From contig CAMTMZ010000004.1 in the NCBI GenBank assembly GCA_947073765.1, positions 1 through 64,000 on the forward strand: DNA of 64,000 nt. The letters run 5' to 3'. A program made the translations under genes and the position numbers. Source of the DNA: an uncultured Bacillota bacterium (GTDB lineage: Bacteria; Bacillota; Clostridia; Oscillospirales; Oscillospiraceae). Within the stretch, counting starts at the first letter, position 1; each line of letters begins with the position of its first letter. Shown piece after piece: positions 1-7,512 of this stretch. The notes under the pieces are model-generated. The model was not told where the DNA came from. It ran no database searches and saw only the letters and a program-made list of their open reading frames with translations.

Positions 1-384
1 TACGGCCTGAAGCCCATGGCCAAGCTGGTCAGCTGGGGCCAGGGCGGCGTGGATCCCAAGATCATGGGCGTGGGCCCTGTGCCCGCCTCCCGCCAGGCTA
101 TGGAGAAGGCCGGCCTGAAGATCGAGGATATGGACCTGGTGGAGGCCAATGAGGCCTTTGCCGCCCAGTCTATCGCCGTGGCCCGTGAGCTGGGCTTCGA
201 CATGAGCAAGGTCAATGTCAACGGCGGCGCTATCGCCCTGGGCCACCCCGTGGGCGCCTCCGGCGCGCGGATCATCGTCACCCTGCTCCACGAGCTGGCC
301 AAGCGGGACGACGCCAAGAAGGGCCTGGCCACCCTGTGCATCGGCGGCGGCATGGGCGTTGCCACCATCTTCGAGAAGTGCTAA
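1..384 (+). CDS. Acetyl-CoA acetyltransferase (thiolase), C-terminal part
   Basis: The reading frame is open from base 1, so this is the 3' end of a longer gene; the ATG at 16 in the ORF track is internal. The 127 residues carry the thiolase C-terminal landmarks in order: NEAFAAQS, the [10 protein letters not shown] block with the catalytic His, and CIGGGMG with the second catalytic Cys near the end. Thiolases condense two acetyl-CoA to acetoacetyl-CoA, or cleave the product, in butyrate-type or fatty-acid metabolism. The N-terminal half with the nucleophilic Cys lies outside the window, so the exact substrate class and symbol are not assigned. A strong terminator follows. Confidence 0.93.
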   Translation, partial: YGLKPMAKLVSWGQGGVDPKIMGVGPVPASRQAMEKAGLKIEDMDLVEANEAFAAQSIAVARELGFDMSKVNVNGGAIALGHPVGASGARIIVTLLHELAKRDDAKKGLATLCIGGGMGVATIFEKC

Positions 385-404
385 ACCAATAGAACACGCA
401 GACT

Positions 405-435
405 AGCCCGGGAATTATCCCGGGCTGGTTTTTTC
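405..435 (+). terminator. Terminator after the thiolase gene
   Basis: A perfect 9-bp stem (AGCCCGGGA/TCCCGGGCT) with a 4-nt loop is followed by GG and a T6 run. It ends the thiolase transcript. The 3' end of the opposing RHH gene lies inside the hairpin. Confidence 0.85.
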
Positions 436-576
436 ATCCGTTTTTTCTACATATTCTTTCAGTGCCATCCGAATGCAGCTGGGAACGGACCGACAATCCT
501 CTTCCGCCAGCCTCTTCAACGCATCATACAGCTCCTGCGGCATCCCGACGATTACTTTTTTATCTTGTTTTTTCAT
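415..576 (-). CDS. Small ribbon-helix-helix (CopG/Arc-like) protein
   Basis: This 53-aa ORF is too short for the ORF track. It starts MKKQDKKVIVGMPQELYDAL and continues through a helix, a turn (CRSVPSCIR) and a second helix ending in KEYVEK. That strand-helix-helix layout is typical of RHH DNA-binding proteins. GAGAGGGA lies 4-5 nt upstream of the ATG. The gene is divergent from the HTH gene at 671, and an inverted repeat lies between them, so it probably regulates itself, its neighbour, or both. No toxin gene is adjacent, so a toxin-antitoxin role is not supported. Assignment to RHH is by pattern only. Confidence 0.7.
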   Translation of the reverse strand: MKKQDKKVIVGMPQELYDALKRLAEEDCRSVPSCIRMALKEYVEKTDEKTSPG

Positions 577-603
577 AGTTCCCTCTCTTTGCTATTTAAT
601 TCA

Positions 604-624
604 CTAGCATATGATTTATGCTAG
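604..624. promoter_or_regulatory. Inverted-repeat operator between divergent RHH and HTH genes
   Basis: Perfect 8-bp arms CTAGCATA and TATGCTAG are separated by 5 nt. The repeat overlaps the predicted -10 of the leftward RHH promoter and lies upstream of the HTH start. The position fits a repressor operator; which of the two proteins binds is unknown. Confidence 0.6.
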
Positions 625-646
625 CACATCCATTATATTCTGTCAA
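618..646 (-). promoter_or_regulatory. Predicted sigma-A promoter for the RHH gene
   Basis: On the minus strand a consensus TTGACA (641-646) is followed by a 17-nt spacer and TAGCAT (618-623). The -10 lies inside the inverted repeat at 604-624. Confidence 0.55.
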
Positions 647-670
647 TAGTAAGCCTATAGGAGGTTAAAT

Positions 671-889
671 ATGGATTACATTGACAGGATAATTGCAGTG
701 CGCGTTGATGCTGATGATACGCAGCGTTCCTTGGGAAAGGCTTTAGACATCAACCATATTCAGTGGGCAAATTATGAACGCCGATTTAACGAAATGCCCA
801 TTCGTTATCTAATCAAATTCTGTAAATACTACGGCGTCAGCGCGGACTATATCCTCGGTTTGGGCCGGGATATGAAGTGGCCCAGGTAA
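671..889 (+). CDS. Small XRE-type helix-turn-helix protein
   Basis: The protein is 72 aa. The segment QRSLGKALDINHIQWANYER matches the recognition-helix region of Cro/C1-type HTH proteins, followed by YLIKFCKYYGVSADYILGL, the usual end of an HTH_3 domain. AGGAGG lies 5-6 nt before the ATG. It is divergent from the RHH gene, with a shared operator-like repeat. The protein is little more than one DNA-binding domain, so it is probably a local transcription regulator. The target beyond this locus cannot be told. Confidence 0.75.
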   Translation: MDYIDRIIAVRVDADDTQRSLGKALDINHIQWANYERRFNEMPIRYLIKFCKYYGVSADYILGLGRDMKWPR

Positions 890-898
890 AGAGAGCCG

Positions 899-933
899 AA
901 AAACCCCGGATACCTGCTCCAAGGCATCCGGGG
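899..933 (-). terminator. Possible leftward terminator
   Basis: An 8-bp stem CCCCGGAT/ATCCGGGG (904-911, 926-933) has a T5 run on its minus-strand side only. It could end leftward transcription from the repeat-bearing region at 890-1243. It would be a poor terminator for the rightward HTH gene. Confidence 0.4.
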
Positions 934-1015
934 CTTCCCGTTGAAAAAGAGGATTAAAATGAAACGAACTGTCTCTTGCGGATTTTATGATACAGGAAAG
1001 TTATTAACAAATCCA

Positions 1016-1033
1016 ACGCCAGTTGTTACAAAA
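1016..1033. repeat. 18-bp direct repeat, copy 1
   Basis: ACGCCAGTTGTTACAAAA is identical to the copy at 1216-1233, with TTAAAT shortly downstream in both. Confidence 0.75.
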
Positions 1034-1215
1034 GGATTAAATCCTCTAAAAAACTTTTCCCTGGTCAGGGAATTTTTGGTGCATTTGGCTATATCAGGCC
1101 AAAAGAGAGAAAGGCCAACGGAGCGACCCGTCAGCCTTTCAAAAATGGAGGATAGAATGAAAAGATGTTCTTGCCTTGCGAGTATGAGTATAGACAAAAG
1201 ATTTTACAAAAGTTC

Positions 1216-1233
1216 ACGCCAGTTGTTACAAAA
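1216..1233. repeat. 18-bp direct repeat, copy 2
   Basis: Second identical copy of ACGCCAGTTGTTACAAAA, exactly 200 bp from the first. It lies about 10 bp from the tadA stop codon. Confidence 0.75.
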
Positions 1234-1243
1234 ACTTTAAATA

Positions 1244-1687
1244 TTATCGCAAACTCTGAAAAAACGCCTGAAGCACCCCTTCGCACTCCGCCGTCAGCGG
1301 TCCCTGGTAGATGCGGGGGCGGCAGTTGAACCGCTCCTCGAAGAGATTGAGCACTGAGCCGCAGCAGCCGGAGTTCTCCTCTCGGGCGCCGTAGCGGATC
1401 TCCTCCACCCGGGCGTTGATGATGGCCCCGGCACACATGGGGCAGGGCTCCAGGGTGACGTACAGGGCGCAGCCGTGGAGCCGCCAGCTGCCCAGGCGGG
1501 CGCAGGCGTCCCGGATGGCCTCCACTTCGGCGTGGGCGGTGGCGTCGGCATTCGCCTCCCGGCGGTTGCGCCCCCGGCCCACAATTTCCCCGTCCTTCAC
1601 AATGACGCAGCCCACCGGCACGTCGCCGCCGGCAATGGCCTCCCGGGCCAGGGCCAGGGCCTCTCCCATGAAATACTCGTGGTTCAT
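1244..1687 (-). CDS. tadA: tRNA(adenine34) deaminase
   Basis: The 147-aa protein has the cytidine-deaminase fold signature: HAEVEAI with the zinc-binding His and proton-shuttling Glu near residue 53, then PCPMCAGAI with the two zinc cysteines near residue 83. TadA converts A34 of tRNA-Arg(ACG) to inosine in the cytoplasm. Length and motifs fit the family. The start is the ATG at 1687; it overlaps the stop of the upstream DUF4177 gene, so the two are likely translationally coupled. The ORF-track version extending to 1131 is a different frame. Confidence 0.95.
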   Translation of the reverse strand: MNHEYFMGEALALAREAIAGGDVPVGCVIVKDGEIVGRGRNRREANADATAHAEVEAIRDACARLGSWRLHGCALYVTLEPCPMCAGAIINARVEEIRYGAREENSGCCGSVLNLFEERFNCRPRIYQGPLTAECEGVLQAFFQSLR

Positions 1688-1854
1688 TCTTCAATTTCCC
1701 GCATGAAAATGATTACATCGCTGCCCCACGTACAGAACCGCCAGCCCTCCCGGCCCAGCGCATTCCACCGTTCCTCCGCTTCACGGACCTTTTTCTTCCA
1801 GTCAAAGCCAAGCGTCGTTTTAACCTCAACCATTTTGTACTCATATTTTTTCAT
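1684..1854 (-). CDS. DUF4177-like small protein
   Basis: The 56-aa protein starts [15 protein letters not shown], and its second half ([11 protein letters not shown]...VIIFMRE) matches the compact alpha/beta pattern of DUF4177 proteins, in which a strand, a long helix with EGWR, and two strands follow each other. The ATG at 1854 is chosen over the ORF-track start because AAAGGAGG lies 8 nt upstream. It overlaps the tadA start codon by ATGA. Function is unknown in the family. Confidence 0.75.
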   Translation of the reverse strand: MKKYEYKMVEVKTTLGFDWKKKVREAEERWNALGREGWRFCTWGSDVIIFMREIEE

Positions 1855-1871
1855 GCCGGCGGCCTCCTTTG

Positions 1872-1900
1872 TGCAGGGGCGGATATTATCCGCCCCTGCA
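1872..1900. repeat. REP-like palindrome TGCAGGGGCGG
   Basis: Perfect 13-bp arms TGCAGGGGCGGAT and ATCCGCCCCTGCA flank a 3-nt loop. The outer core GCAGGGGCGG recurs in the larger inverted repeat at 25426-25479. It sits between divergently transcribed genes, so it is not a terminator for either. Confidence 0.7.
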
Positions 1901-1993
1901 ATTCTACCCGACTTTCCAAGTTTTCGCAACCCCTTGCCCCGGAACGCAAACCGTGATAAAATATGCGGCGAATCCAATCAAGGAAGGCTGTCT

Positions 1994-3871
1994 ATGAAAA
2001 CCTATTTTGCCGGACAATTTGACATCGCCGTCATCGGGGCGGGCCACGCGGGGATTGAGGCCGCCCTGGCCGCCGCCCGGATGGGGATGAAAACCCTGTG
2101 CTTCACCGTCAACCTGGACGCGGTGGGCAACATGCCCTGCAACCCCGCCATCGGGGGGACGGGGAAGGGCCACCTGGTGCGGGAGCTGGACGCCCTGGGA
2201 GGGGAGATGGCCAAGGCCGCCGACAAGGCCTGCATCCAATACCGGCTGCTCAACCGGAGCAAGGGACCCGCCGTGTGGTCCCTCCGGGCCCAGGCGGACC
2301 GGCGGGAGTACCAGAAGGTGATGAAGCATACCCTGGAGAGCCAGGAAAACCTGTGGGTGAAGCAGGCGGAGGTGGTGGAGATCCTCACGGAACACGGCGG
2401 GGTGTCAGGGGTGGTCACCCACACCGGGGCGGTGTATGGGGTGAAGGCCGCCGTGGTGGCCACCGGCACTCACCTGGGAGGACGGATTGTGGTGGGGGAG
2501 GTGGTTCGGGACTCGGGGCCCGACGGCCTGTCCGCCGCCCTGTCCCTGACCCAGTGCCTGAAACGGCTGGGGCTGTCCATCCGGCGGTTTAAAACGGGCA
2601 CGCCCCCCCGGGTGAACGCCCGCAGCGTGGATTTTTCCAAGATGGAGCGCCAGGAGGGGGACAGGGACGGCCTGGCCTTCTCCTTTCAGACCAAGACGCC
2701 CCCGGAAAACCGGGCCGTCTGCTGGCTGACCTACACCAACGAGGAGACCCACCGGATTATCCGGGCCAATCTGGACCGCTCCCCCCTCTACGACGGCACC
2801 ATCGAGGGGGTGGGCCCCCGGTACTGTCCCTCCATCGAGACCAAGGTGGAGCGGTTCCCGGACAAGGCGCGGCACCAGCTGTTCATTGAGCCCATGGGGC
2901 TGGACACGGAGGAGCTGTATATTCAGGGCTTTTCCTCCTCTCTGCCGGAGGAGGTGCAGATCGAGATGCTCCACACCATCCCCGGCCTGGAGCGGGCGGA
3001 GATGACCCGATGCGCCTACGCCATTGAGTACGACTGCGTGGACCCCACCCAGCTGGAGGCCACCCTGGAGACCAAGGCGGTCCCCGGCCTGTACGGCGCA
3101 GGGCAGTTTAACGGCTCCTCCGGGTATGAGGAGGCGGCGGTCCAGGGCTTTGTGGCCGGGGTGAACGCCGCTTTGAAGATACAGGGAAAGCCGCCCCTGA
3201 TTTTGCGCCGGGATCAGGGGTACATCGGGGTGCTCATTGACGATCTGGTGACCAAGGGCACCGACGAGCCCTACCGGATGATGACCTCCCGCACCGAATA
3301 CCGGCTGCTCCACCGCCAGGACAACGCCGACCGGCGGCTTACCCCCATCGGCTATGAATTGGGTCTGGTCTCCCAGGAACAATATTACGGGGCGTGGGAG
3401 AAATACGCCGCCGTGGACCGGGAGGCACGCCGCCTGGAGCGCACCGGCACGCCCCCCACCCCGGAGCTGGCCGCCCTGCTGGAAAAGCGGGGAGAGCCCC
3501 CCGTGAAGGACGGGGCCCGGCTGGCCGACCTGCTTCGCCGCCCCCGGCTGAGCTACGCCGACCTGGCCCCCTTCGACCCGGACCGGCCTGATTTGCCCCC
3601 CGCCGTGACCGGTGAGGCGGAGATCACCATCAAATACGCCGGGTACATCGACCGGCAGCTGCGCCAGGTGGAGGAGGTCAAGCGCCTGGAGGAGCGGCCC
3701 CTGCCTCTGGACATCGACTATCTGTCCATCGAGGGCCTGCGCCTGGAGGCCCGGCAGAAGCTGGCCGAGATCCGCCCCAAAAACCTGGGGCAGGCGGGCC
3801 GGGTGTCCGGGGTGTCCCCGGCGGACGTGGCGGTGCTGATGGTGTATTTGAAGCAGCGGGAACAGAGGTGA
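1994..3871 (+). CDS. mnmG: tRNA uridine-5-carboxymethylaminomethyl(34) synthesis enzyme MnmG
   Basis: The 625-aa protein starts [20 protein letters not shown], which puts the FAD-binding GAGHAG loop at residues 15-20. PCNPAIGG follows near residue 48, then the insert domains and the C-terminal helical domain ending in [11 protein letters not shown]. MnmG works with MnmE on wobble uridines of tRNAs. The ORF track runs back to 1475, but the ATG at 1994 has AAGGAAGG upstream and matches the family N-terminus. mnmE and rsmG, its usual neighbours near the origin in Bacillus, are not next to it here. Confidence 0.97.
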   Translation: MKTYFAGQFDIAVIGAGHAGIEAALAAARMGMKTLCFTVNLDAVGNMPCNPAIGGTGKGHLVRELDALGGEMAKAADKACIQYRLLNRSKGPAVWSLRAQADRREYQKVMKHTLESQENLWVKQAEVVEILTEHGGVSGVVTHTGAVYGVKAAVVATGTHLGGRIVVGEVVRDSGPDGLSAALSLTQCLKRLGLSIRRFKTGTPPRVNARSVDFSKMERQEGDRDGLAFSFQTKTPPENRAVCWLTYTNEETHRIIRANLDRSPLYDGTIEGVGPRYCPSIETKVERFPDKARHQLFIEPMGLDTEELYIQGFSSSLPEEVQIEMLHTIPGLERAEMTRCAYAIEYDCVDPTQLEATLETKAVPGLYGAGQFNGSSGYEEAAVQGFVAGVNAALKIQGKPPLILRRDQGYIGVLIDDLVTKGTDEPYRMMTSRTEYRLLHRQDNADRRLTPIGYELGLVSQEQYYGAWEKYAAVDREARRLERTGTPPTPELAALLEKRGEPPVKDGARLADLLRRPRLSYADLAPFDPDRPDLPPAVTGEAEITIKYAGYIDRQLRQVEEVKRLEERPLPLDIDYLSIEGLRLEARQKLAEIRPKNLGQAGRVSGVSPADVAVLMVYLKQREQR

Positions 3872-3877
3872 CGGCAG

Positions 3878-4105
3878 ATGGATGTATTTATGCTGTGGCA
3901 TGTGTATGAGCGGACAGACAATTTGGGAGGACAGAATAAGAAGCTGATTGGCGTCTTTTCCTCCCAAGCGAAGGAAGCAGTTGAACAGGGAAAGGACCGG
4001 GAAGGATTTCGGGATCATCCTCTGGACTGTTTTGAAATACATCGTACAGAAATTGACCAAATTAGCTGGGCGAACGGTTTTTCCACTGTTCGTTGGAGAG
4101 AATAG
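3878..4105 (+). CDS. Small conserved protein resembling DUF7336
   Basis: The 75-aa protein starts MDVFMLWHVYE and contains KLIGVFSSQAKEAVE, GFRDHP and a terminal W-NGF block. This order resembles small proteins I know as DUF7336, some of which sit near polymorphic-toxin immunity genes; the match is from memory. It begins 6 nt after the mnmG stop, and its ribosome binding site GAGGTGA overlaps that stop. It is probably co-transcribed with mnmG. No signal peptide or membrane segment is seen. Confidence 0.6.
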   Translation: MDVFMLWHVYERTDNLGGQNKKLIGVFSSQAKEAVEQGKDREGFRDHPLDCFEIHRTEIDQISWANGFSTVRWRE

Positions 4106-4119
4106 GGCACGGTGGTATT

Positions 4120-5019
4120 ATGAAACTGACACAAATTAAGGGAAACACCTGGGTCATTGAGGCCAGCCAGCTCATCCCGCTGTACAAGCTGGGGGATGGG
4201 CGGTGCGTCCTGCTGGACAGCGGCCTGCTCAGCGACCGGGAGGGGCTGGAGGAGGCCCTGCGCGCCAACCGGCTCACCCCCGCTGGGGTGCTGTGCTCCC
4301 ACGCCCACGTGGACCACTGCGCCAACAACGGGTATTTTCAAGAGAAGTATGGGACAAAAATTGCCCTCACCTCTCCGGAGGCCGGGATGTGCTCCTCCCT
4401 GCTTACCTTAAAATGCTACTTTCTCACCCTGACGCCGGAGACAGTTGAGCGGGAATCCGGCTGCATGCTCCATACGCCGGATGTGATCATTCCCCCGGCG
4501 GACGGGCCCTTCTCCTTCTGCGGGGCGGAGTTTCAGATTGTCCACACACCGGGCCACTCTTCGGGGCATGTGTGCGCCGTCACCCCTGACAACGTGTGCT
4601 ACACCGCCGACGCTGTGCTCAGCGCCGAGCTGCTGGGGGCCAAGCTGCCCTACAACCTGAGCCAGCGCATGGCCCTGGGCAGCCGGGAGAAGCTGCGGGG
4701 ACTGGGGTGCGGCGCCTACGTCATGGCCCACCGGGGGGTGTGCTCCGGGGCGGGATTTAACGCCCTGATTGACGCCAATCAGGAATTGATTCACCGCCGT
4801 GCGGAGGAGATTCTCCAGCTTGTGGACCACCCCATGACGGCCAGCCAGATCGATGAGGCCGCCTGCGTGCGCTACCAGCTTTTCACCCGCAGGCCCTCCC
4901 GTGCCCTGCGCTTTGAGCGCAACGTGCGCTTTTTTATCGAGTATTTGACAGACGGCGGCCGGCTGGAGGAGCTATGCCGGAACGGGGCTGTCTACTATGT
5001 CAGGGGGGAAAATTCCTGA
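4120..5019 (+). CDS. Metallo-beta-lactamase-fold hydrolase
   Basis: The 299-aa protein has the MBL zinc motif HAHVDH near residue 65, a second metal ligand in HTPGHSSGHV, the bridging Asp in TADAVLS, and a final His in AHRGV. After the MBL domain (about residues 1-210) comes a helical C-terminal part that may be a winged helix. The ATG at 4120 is preferred to the TTG at 4093 because it gives the usual MBL N-terminus. It is likely a cytoplasmic thioester or other hydrolase; the substrate cannot be read from the sequence. Confidence 0.88.
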   Translation: MKLTQIKGNTWVIEASQLIPLYKLGDGRCVLLDSGLLSDREGLEEALRANRLTPAGVLCSHAHVDHCANNGYFQEKYGTKIALTSPEAGMCSSLLTLKCYFLTLTPETVERESGCMLHTPDVIIPPADGPFSFCGAEFQIVHTPGHSSGHVCAVTPDNVCYTADAVLSAELLGAKLPYNLSQRMALGSREKLRGLGCGAYVMAHRGVCSGAGFNALIDANQELIHRRAEEILQLVDHPMTASQIDEAACVRYQLFTRRPSRALRFERNVRFFIEYLTDGGRLEELCRNGAVYYVRGENS

Positions 5020-5035
5020 TTTTCGCCGAAAACAC

Positions 5036-5064
5036 TTGCAATCCCCTCCGGTTTGTGGTATGCT
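5036..5064 (+). promoter_or_regulatory. Predicted promoter for secG
   Basis: TTGCAA (5036-5041), a 17-nt spacer and TATGCT (5059-5064) lie about 75 bp before the secG start codon. Confidence 0.55.
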
Positions 5065-5138
5065 TAACGATACTTCCGGATTTTTTCCGGTAAAACAGTT
5101 AATTTTCGGCCCCAGGGCCCTTGAAAGGAACGAGTAAC

Positions 5139-5375
5139 ATGAATGCCTTGAATTTGATTCTCACCATTATCCAGGTCCTGTGCGGCCTGGCCGTGATTGC
5201 CGTGGTTATGCTCCAGTCCGGCAAGAGCGCCGGTCTGTCCGGGGCCATCGCCGGCGGCGCGGACACCTTCCTGTCCAAGAACAAGGCCAAAAGTCTGGAC
5301 GCCAAGCTGGCCAAGATGACCAAGTGGGTGGCCATCCTCTGGATTGTCATTACCCTGGTTCTGAGTCTGATCTGA
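5139..5375 (+). CDS. secG: Preprotein translocase subunit SecG
   Basis: The 78-aa protein has two membrane helices (about residues 4-24 and 57-76). The loop between them carries the SecG-type VVMLQSGKSAGLSGAIAGG stretch followed by a small polar segment. SecG is the small accessory subunit of the SecYEG channel. The ORF track begins at a TTG at 5121, but that TTG is part of the Shine-Dalgarno region AAAGGAACGAG; the ATG at 5139 gives the family N-terminus. A bidirectional terminator follows. rnr and smpB, its frequent partners, are absent here. Confidence 0.93.
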   Translation: MNALNLILTIIQVLCGLAVIAVVMLQSGKSAGLSGAIAGGADTFLSKNKAKSLDAKLAKMTKWVAILWIVITLVLSLI

Positions 5376-5387
5376 ATTGGTGTAAAA

Positions 5388-5422
5388 ACCAGCCCCGCCG
5401 GCACAGGCGGGGCTGGTTTTTT
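5388..5422. terminator. Bidirectional terminator between secG and pncB
   Basis: A perfect 13-bp stem AACCAGCCCCGCC/GGCGGGGCTGGTT has T6 on the plus side and a T-rich stretch on the minus side. It serves the convergent secG and pncB genes. Confidence 0.9.
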
Positions 5423-6869
5423 ACGTGATCTCGTGGCTGTTGAGCAGAGACCGCTTGATATCCCACAGTTTTTGAGACAGATCCACATAATAGTTATGGG
5501 GGTTTTCAAAGCGCTTGACCTCGTCCCAAAGGGAATCCACCTGCCGCTGGCAGTAGGCCCGGCTGGTCTGGAGGTCGGGAACTTCATACACCAGCTCCCC
5601 GCCCCGGAAGACAGGAACCAGCAGCTCCCTGACCTCTATGCCAGTGTACACCTTCCGCTTCCAGGTGGCGTCCGGGTCAAACAGCTCCAGGGGCTGGGTG
5701 AAGTCGATCTCCTCGTCGTGCAGGCAGATGAGGTCGGCCTCCGCCTTGCCAGTGTCTTGGGAGAAGATGCGGTAGATCTTTTTAAAGTGGGGCGTGGTAA
5801 TCTTGGCGGCGTTCTCGCTGATTTTGATCTTGGGGATGATGTTCCCCTGATCATCCTCAATGGCGGCCAGCTTGTACACCCCGCCGAATACCGGCTCGGA
5901 CCGGGAGGTAATGAGCCGCTCGCCCACGCCGAAGGAGTCAATGCGGGCTCCCTGGCGCACCAGATCCCGGATGATGTACTCGTCCAGGGCATTGGAGGCC
6001 ACTATTTTGCATTCGGTAAGGCCCGCCGCGTCCAGCAGCTCCCGGGCCTTCTGGGACAGATAGGTGAGGTCGCCGCTGTCCAGCCGGATGCCGCATTTGG
6101 TGATCCCCTGGGGGAGGAGGACCTCCTGGAAGGCCCGGATGGCGTTGGGCACGCCGGATTTCAGGACGTTGTAGGTGTCCACCAGCAGGGTGGCGTTGTT
6201 GGGATACAGCTGGCAGTAGGTCTTGAAGGCGGTGTACTCGTCGGGGAACATCTGCACCCAGGAGTGGGCCATGGTGCCGGTGGCGGGGGAGCCGTAGCGC
6301 TGGTCGGCCATGGTGCAGGCGGTGGCGGAACAGCCGGCGATATAACTGGCCCGGGCCCCCAAAAGGGCGCCGTCCGCCCCCTGGGCCCGGCGGGAGCCGA
6401 ACTCCGCCACCGGCCGTCCCTCCGCCGCCCGGACGATGCGGTTGGATTTAGTGGCGATGAGGGACTGGTGGTTTAAGGTGAGCAGGATGAAGGTCTCTAC
6501 AAACTGAGACTGGATGGCGGGGGCCCGGACGGTGAGGATGGGCTCGTTGGGGAAAACCGGGGTGCCCTCGGGGACGGCCCAGACGTCGCCGGTGAACTTG
6601 AACCCCTTCAAAAACGCCAAAAACTCCTCGCTGAAATAGCCCTTGGCCCGCAGATAGGCCAGGTCCTCATCATCGAACCGCAGTTCCTGGATATATTCCA
6701 CCACCTGGGCCAGGCCGGCGGCAATGGCAAACCCCCCCTTGTCGGGAACAGAGCGGTAGAACACGTCAAAGTAGCAGATGCGGTCCTGCAGGCCGGTCTG
6801 AAAATAGCCGTTGGCCATGGTCAGCTCGTAGAAGTCACACAGCATGGTCAGGTTCGTTTTCGCTTTCAT
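5421..6869 (-). CDS. pncB: Nicotinate phosphoribosyltransferase
   Basis: The 482-aa protein starts MKAKTNLTMLCDFYELTMANG, the usual NAPRTase N-terminus. It contains EFGSRRAQG near residue 157, GTMAHSW with the phosphorylated active-site His, and the LDSGDL and ASNALDE phosphate-binding segments. It makes nicotinate mononucleotide from nicotinate and PRPP using ATP (Preiss-Handler NAD salvage). Length fits the family. It is a single-gene unit with a strong promoter and an inverted repeat in its leader, which suggests control by an NAD or niacin repressor. Confidence 0.95.
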   Translation of the reverse strand: MKAKTNLTMLCDFYELTMANGYFQTGLQDRICYFDVFYRSVPDKGGFAIAAGLAQVVEYIQELRFDDEDLAYLRAKGYFSEEFLAFLKGFKFTGDVWAVPEGTPVFPNEPILTVRAPAIQSQFVETFILLTLNHQSLIATKSNRIVRAAEGRPVAEFGSRRAQGADGALLGARASYIAGCSATACTMADQRYGSPATGTMAHSWVQMFPDEYTAFKTYCQLYPNNATLLVDTYNVLKSGVPNAIRAFQEVLLPQGITKCGIRLDSGDLTYLSQKARELLDAAGLTECKIVASNALDEYIIRDLVRQGARIDSFGVGERLITSRSEPVFGGVYKLAAIEDDQGNIIPKIKISENAAKITTPHFKKIYRIFSQDTGKAEADLICLHDEEIDFTQPLELFDPDATWKRKVYTGIEVRELLVPVFRGGELVYEVPDLQTSRAYCQRQVDSLWDEVKRFENPHNYYVDLSQKLWDIKRSLLNSHEIT

Positions 6870-6884
6870 TGGGAAAGCCTCCTT

Positions 6885-6904
6885 GTGTCAGGGTGACAAG
6901 ACAC
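6885..6904. promoter_or_regulatory. Inverted repeat in the pncB leader, candidate operator
   Basis: GTGTC and GACAC arms are spaced by 10 nt, with a nested TGTCA-GGG-TGACA. The repeat lies between the pncB -10 and the ribosome binding site. Niacin or NAD salvage genes are often controlled by NiaR or NrtR repressors, but I cannot match this site to either consensus with confidence. Confidence 0.45.
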
Positions 6905-6920
6905 CCTTTCGTTAGACTTT

Positions 6921-6949
6921 ATTATACTCGCTGACAGAAAAAATGCAAG
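6921..6949 (-). promoter_or_regulatory. Predicted promoter for pncB
   Basis: On the minus strand CTTGCA (or TTGCAT one base downstream) and a perfect TATAAT (6921-6926) are spaced 17 (or 16) nt. They lie about 55 bp upstream of the start codon. Confidence 0.65.
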
Positions 6950-7092
6950 GAGTTATTCCGTTTTCGGTCCTCAGCCCGGTGAGAATCCATATCATTCCCG
7001 AACCCGCGGGGGGTGACAAACGGCCTGCCCGATTGGTACCGCAGTTGAAAAACATGCTTTTTTAAAAAACCTGTATAAAATACCATTTTTTC

Positions 7093-7121
7093 TTGACAAA
7101 ATATCAGATTTATAGTAAACT
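7093..7121 (+). promoter_or_regulatory. Predicted promoter for the small membrane protein
   Basis: Consensus TTGACA (7093-7098), a 17-nt spacer and TAAACT (7116-7121) precede the start at 7147. The leader is very short, about 20 nt. Confidence 0.6.
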
Positions 7122-7146
7122 TTACCAAAAGAGAGGGGTGGCTTCG

Positions 7147-7389
7147 ATGAAAAAATACGGCATTATCTGGATTGCGCTGTTTCTTTCTGTGATATTCCTG
7201 CTTGCGGAGGAGCGTTTTTATTACAGTCTCGCCAACTTCTATCATCATTCTGAAAATCTCCTTGTTCTGGGAATTGCCTTGATTTTCTCGACCCAAATTA
7301 CCGGTTTTCTATACTTGGCCCGGAAAATAAAGGACTTGGAGAAGAAGGCTCCTCCCAGAGACAGGGACACATCCCAGGAATCAACATGA
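7147..7389 (+). CDS. Small two-helix membrane protein of unknown function
   Basis: The 80-aa protein has a hydrophobic helix at about residues 4-20, a short polar aromatic segment (RFYYSLANFYHHSE), a second helix at about 36-54, then a charged tail of about 25 residues. The ATG at 7147 has GAGAGGGG at good spacing; the ORF-track start at 7093 is the -35 box. It is a monocistronic unit with its own promoter and terminator. I do not recognise the family. Its sequence is visibly AT-richer than the neighbouring genes. Confidence 0.7.
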   Translation: MKKYGIIWIALFLSVIFLLAEERFYYSLANFYHHSENLLVLGIALIFSTQITGFLYLARKIKDLEKKAPPRDRDTSQEST

Positions 7390-7400
7390 TAAGCTGGACA

Positions 7401-7440
7401 AACGCGCGCCCCGAATCCGGGGCGCGCGTTCTCTTGGTTT
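7401..7440 (+). terminator. Terminator after the small membrane protein gene
   Basis: A 13-bp stem AACGCGCGCCCCG/CGGGGCGCGCGTT has a 4-nt loop and is followed by a T-rich tract. Confidence 0.75.
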
Positions 7441-7512
7441 GTGCGGCGGGCGGCACATGTTCTCCCTGTTTCCGGGCATACTGAATTTAACAACCGTCAA
7501 GGAGGGTTCACT

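Larger units (their letters stand above)
890..1243. other. Non-coding stretch with repeats and hairpins
   Basis: No convincing gene is present. ORFs at 941-1240 (+) and 985-1197 (-) lack family signals and a good ribosome binding site. The stretch holds an 18-bp direct repeat spaced exactly 200 bp apart, a stem TTCCCTG-GT-CAGGGAA near 1058-1073 flanked by A and T runs, and a second stem AAAGGC/GCCTTT near 1110-1140. The organisation resembles a small non-autonomous repeat element rather than a decayed gene. Confidence 0.45.

Noticed and set aside
985-1240. ORFs 941-1240 (+) and 985-1197 (-) as genes
   Set aside because: They overlap each other, contain the direct repeat or hairpins, and lack a ribosome binding site and family signal.
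2405-4060. Long minus-strand ORF of 551 aa opposite mnmG
   Set aside because: It is a shadow of the GC-rich mnmG gene; composition is G/L/H/P-rich low complexity and no family is visible. The same applies to the long antisense ORFs opposite gyrA, aspS, ileS and pnp.
7030-7060. T-box-like GGTACCGCAG near pncB
   Set aside because: The flanking antiterminator and terminator pairs are missing, and the nearest downstream gene is a small membrane protein with its own promoter beyond this point.
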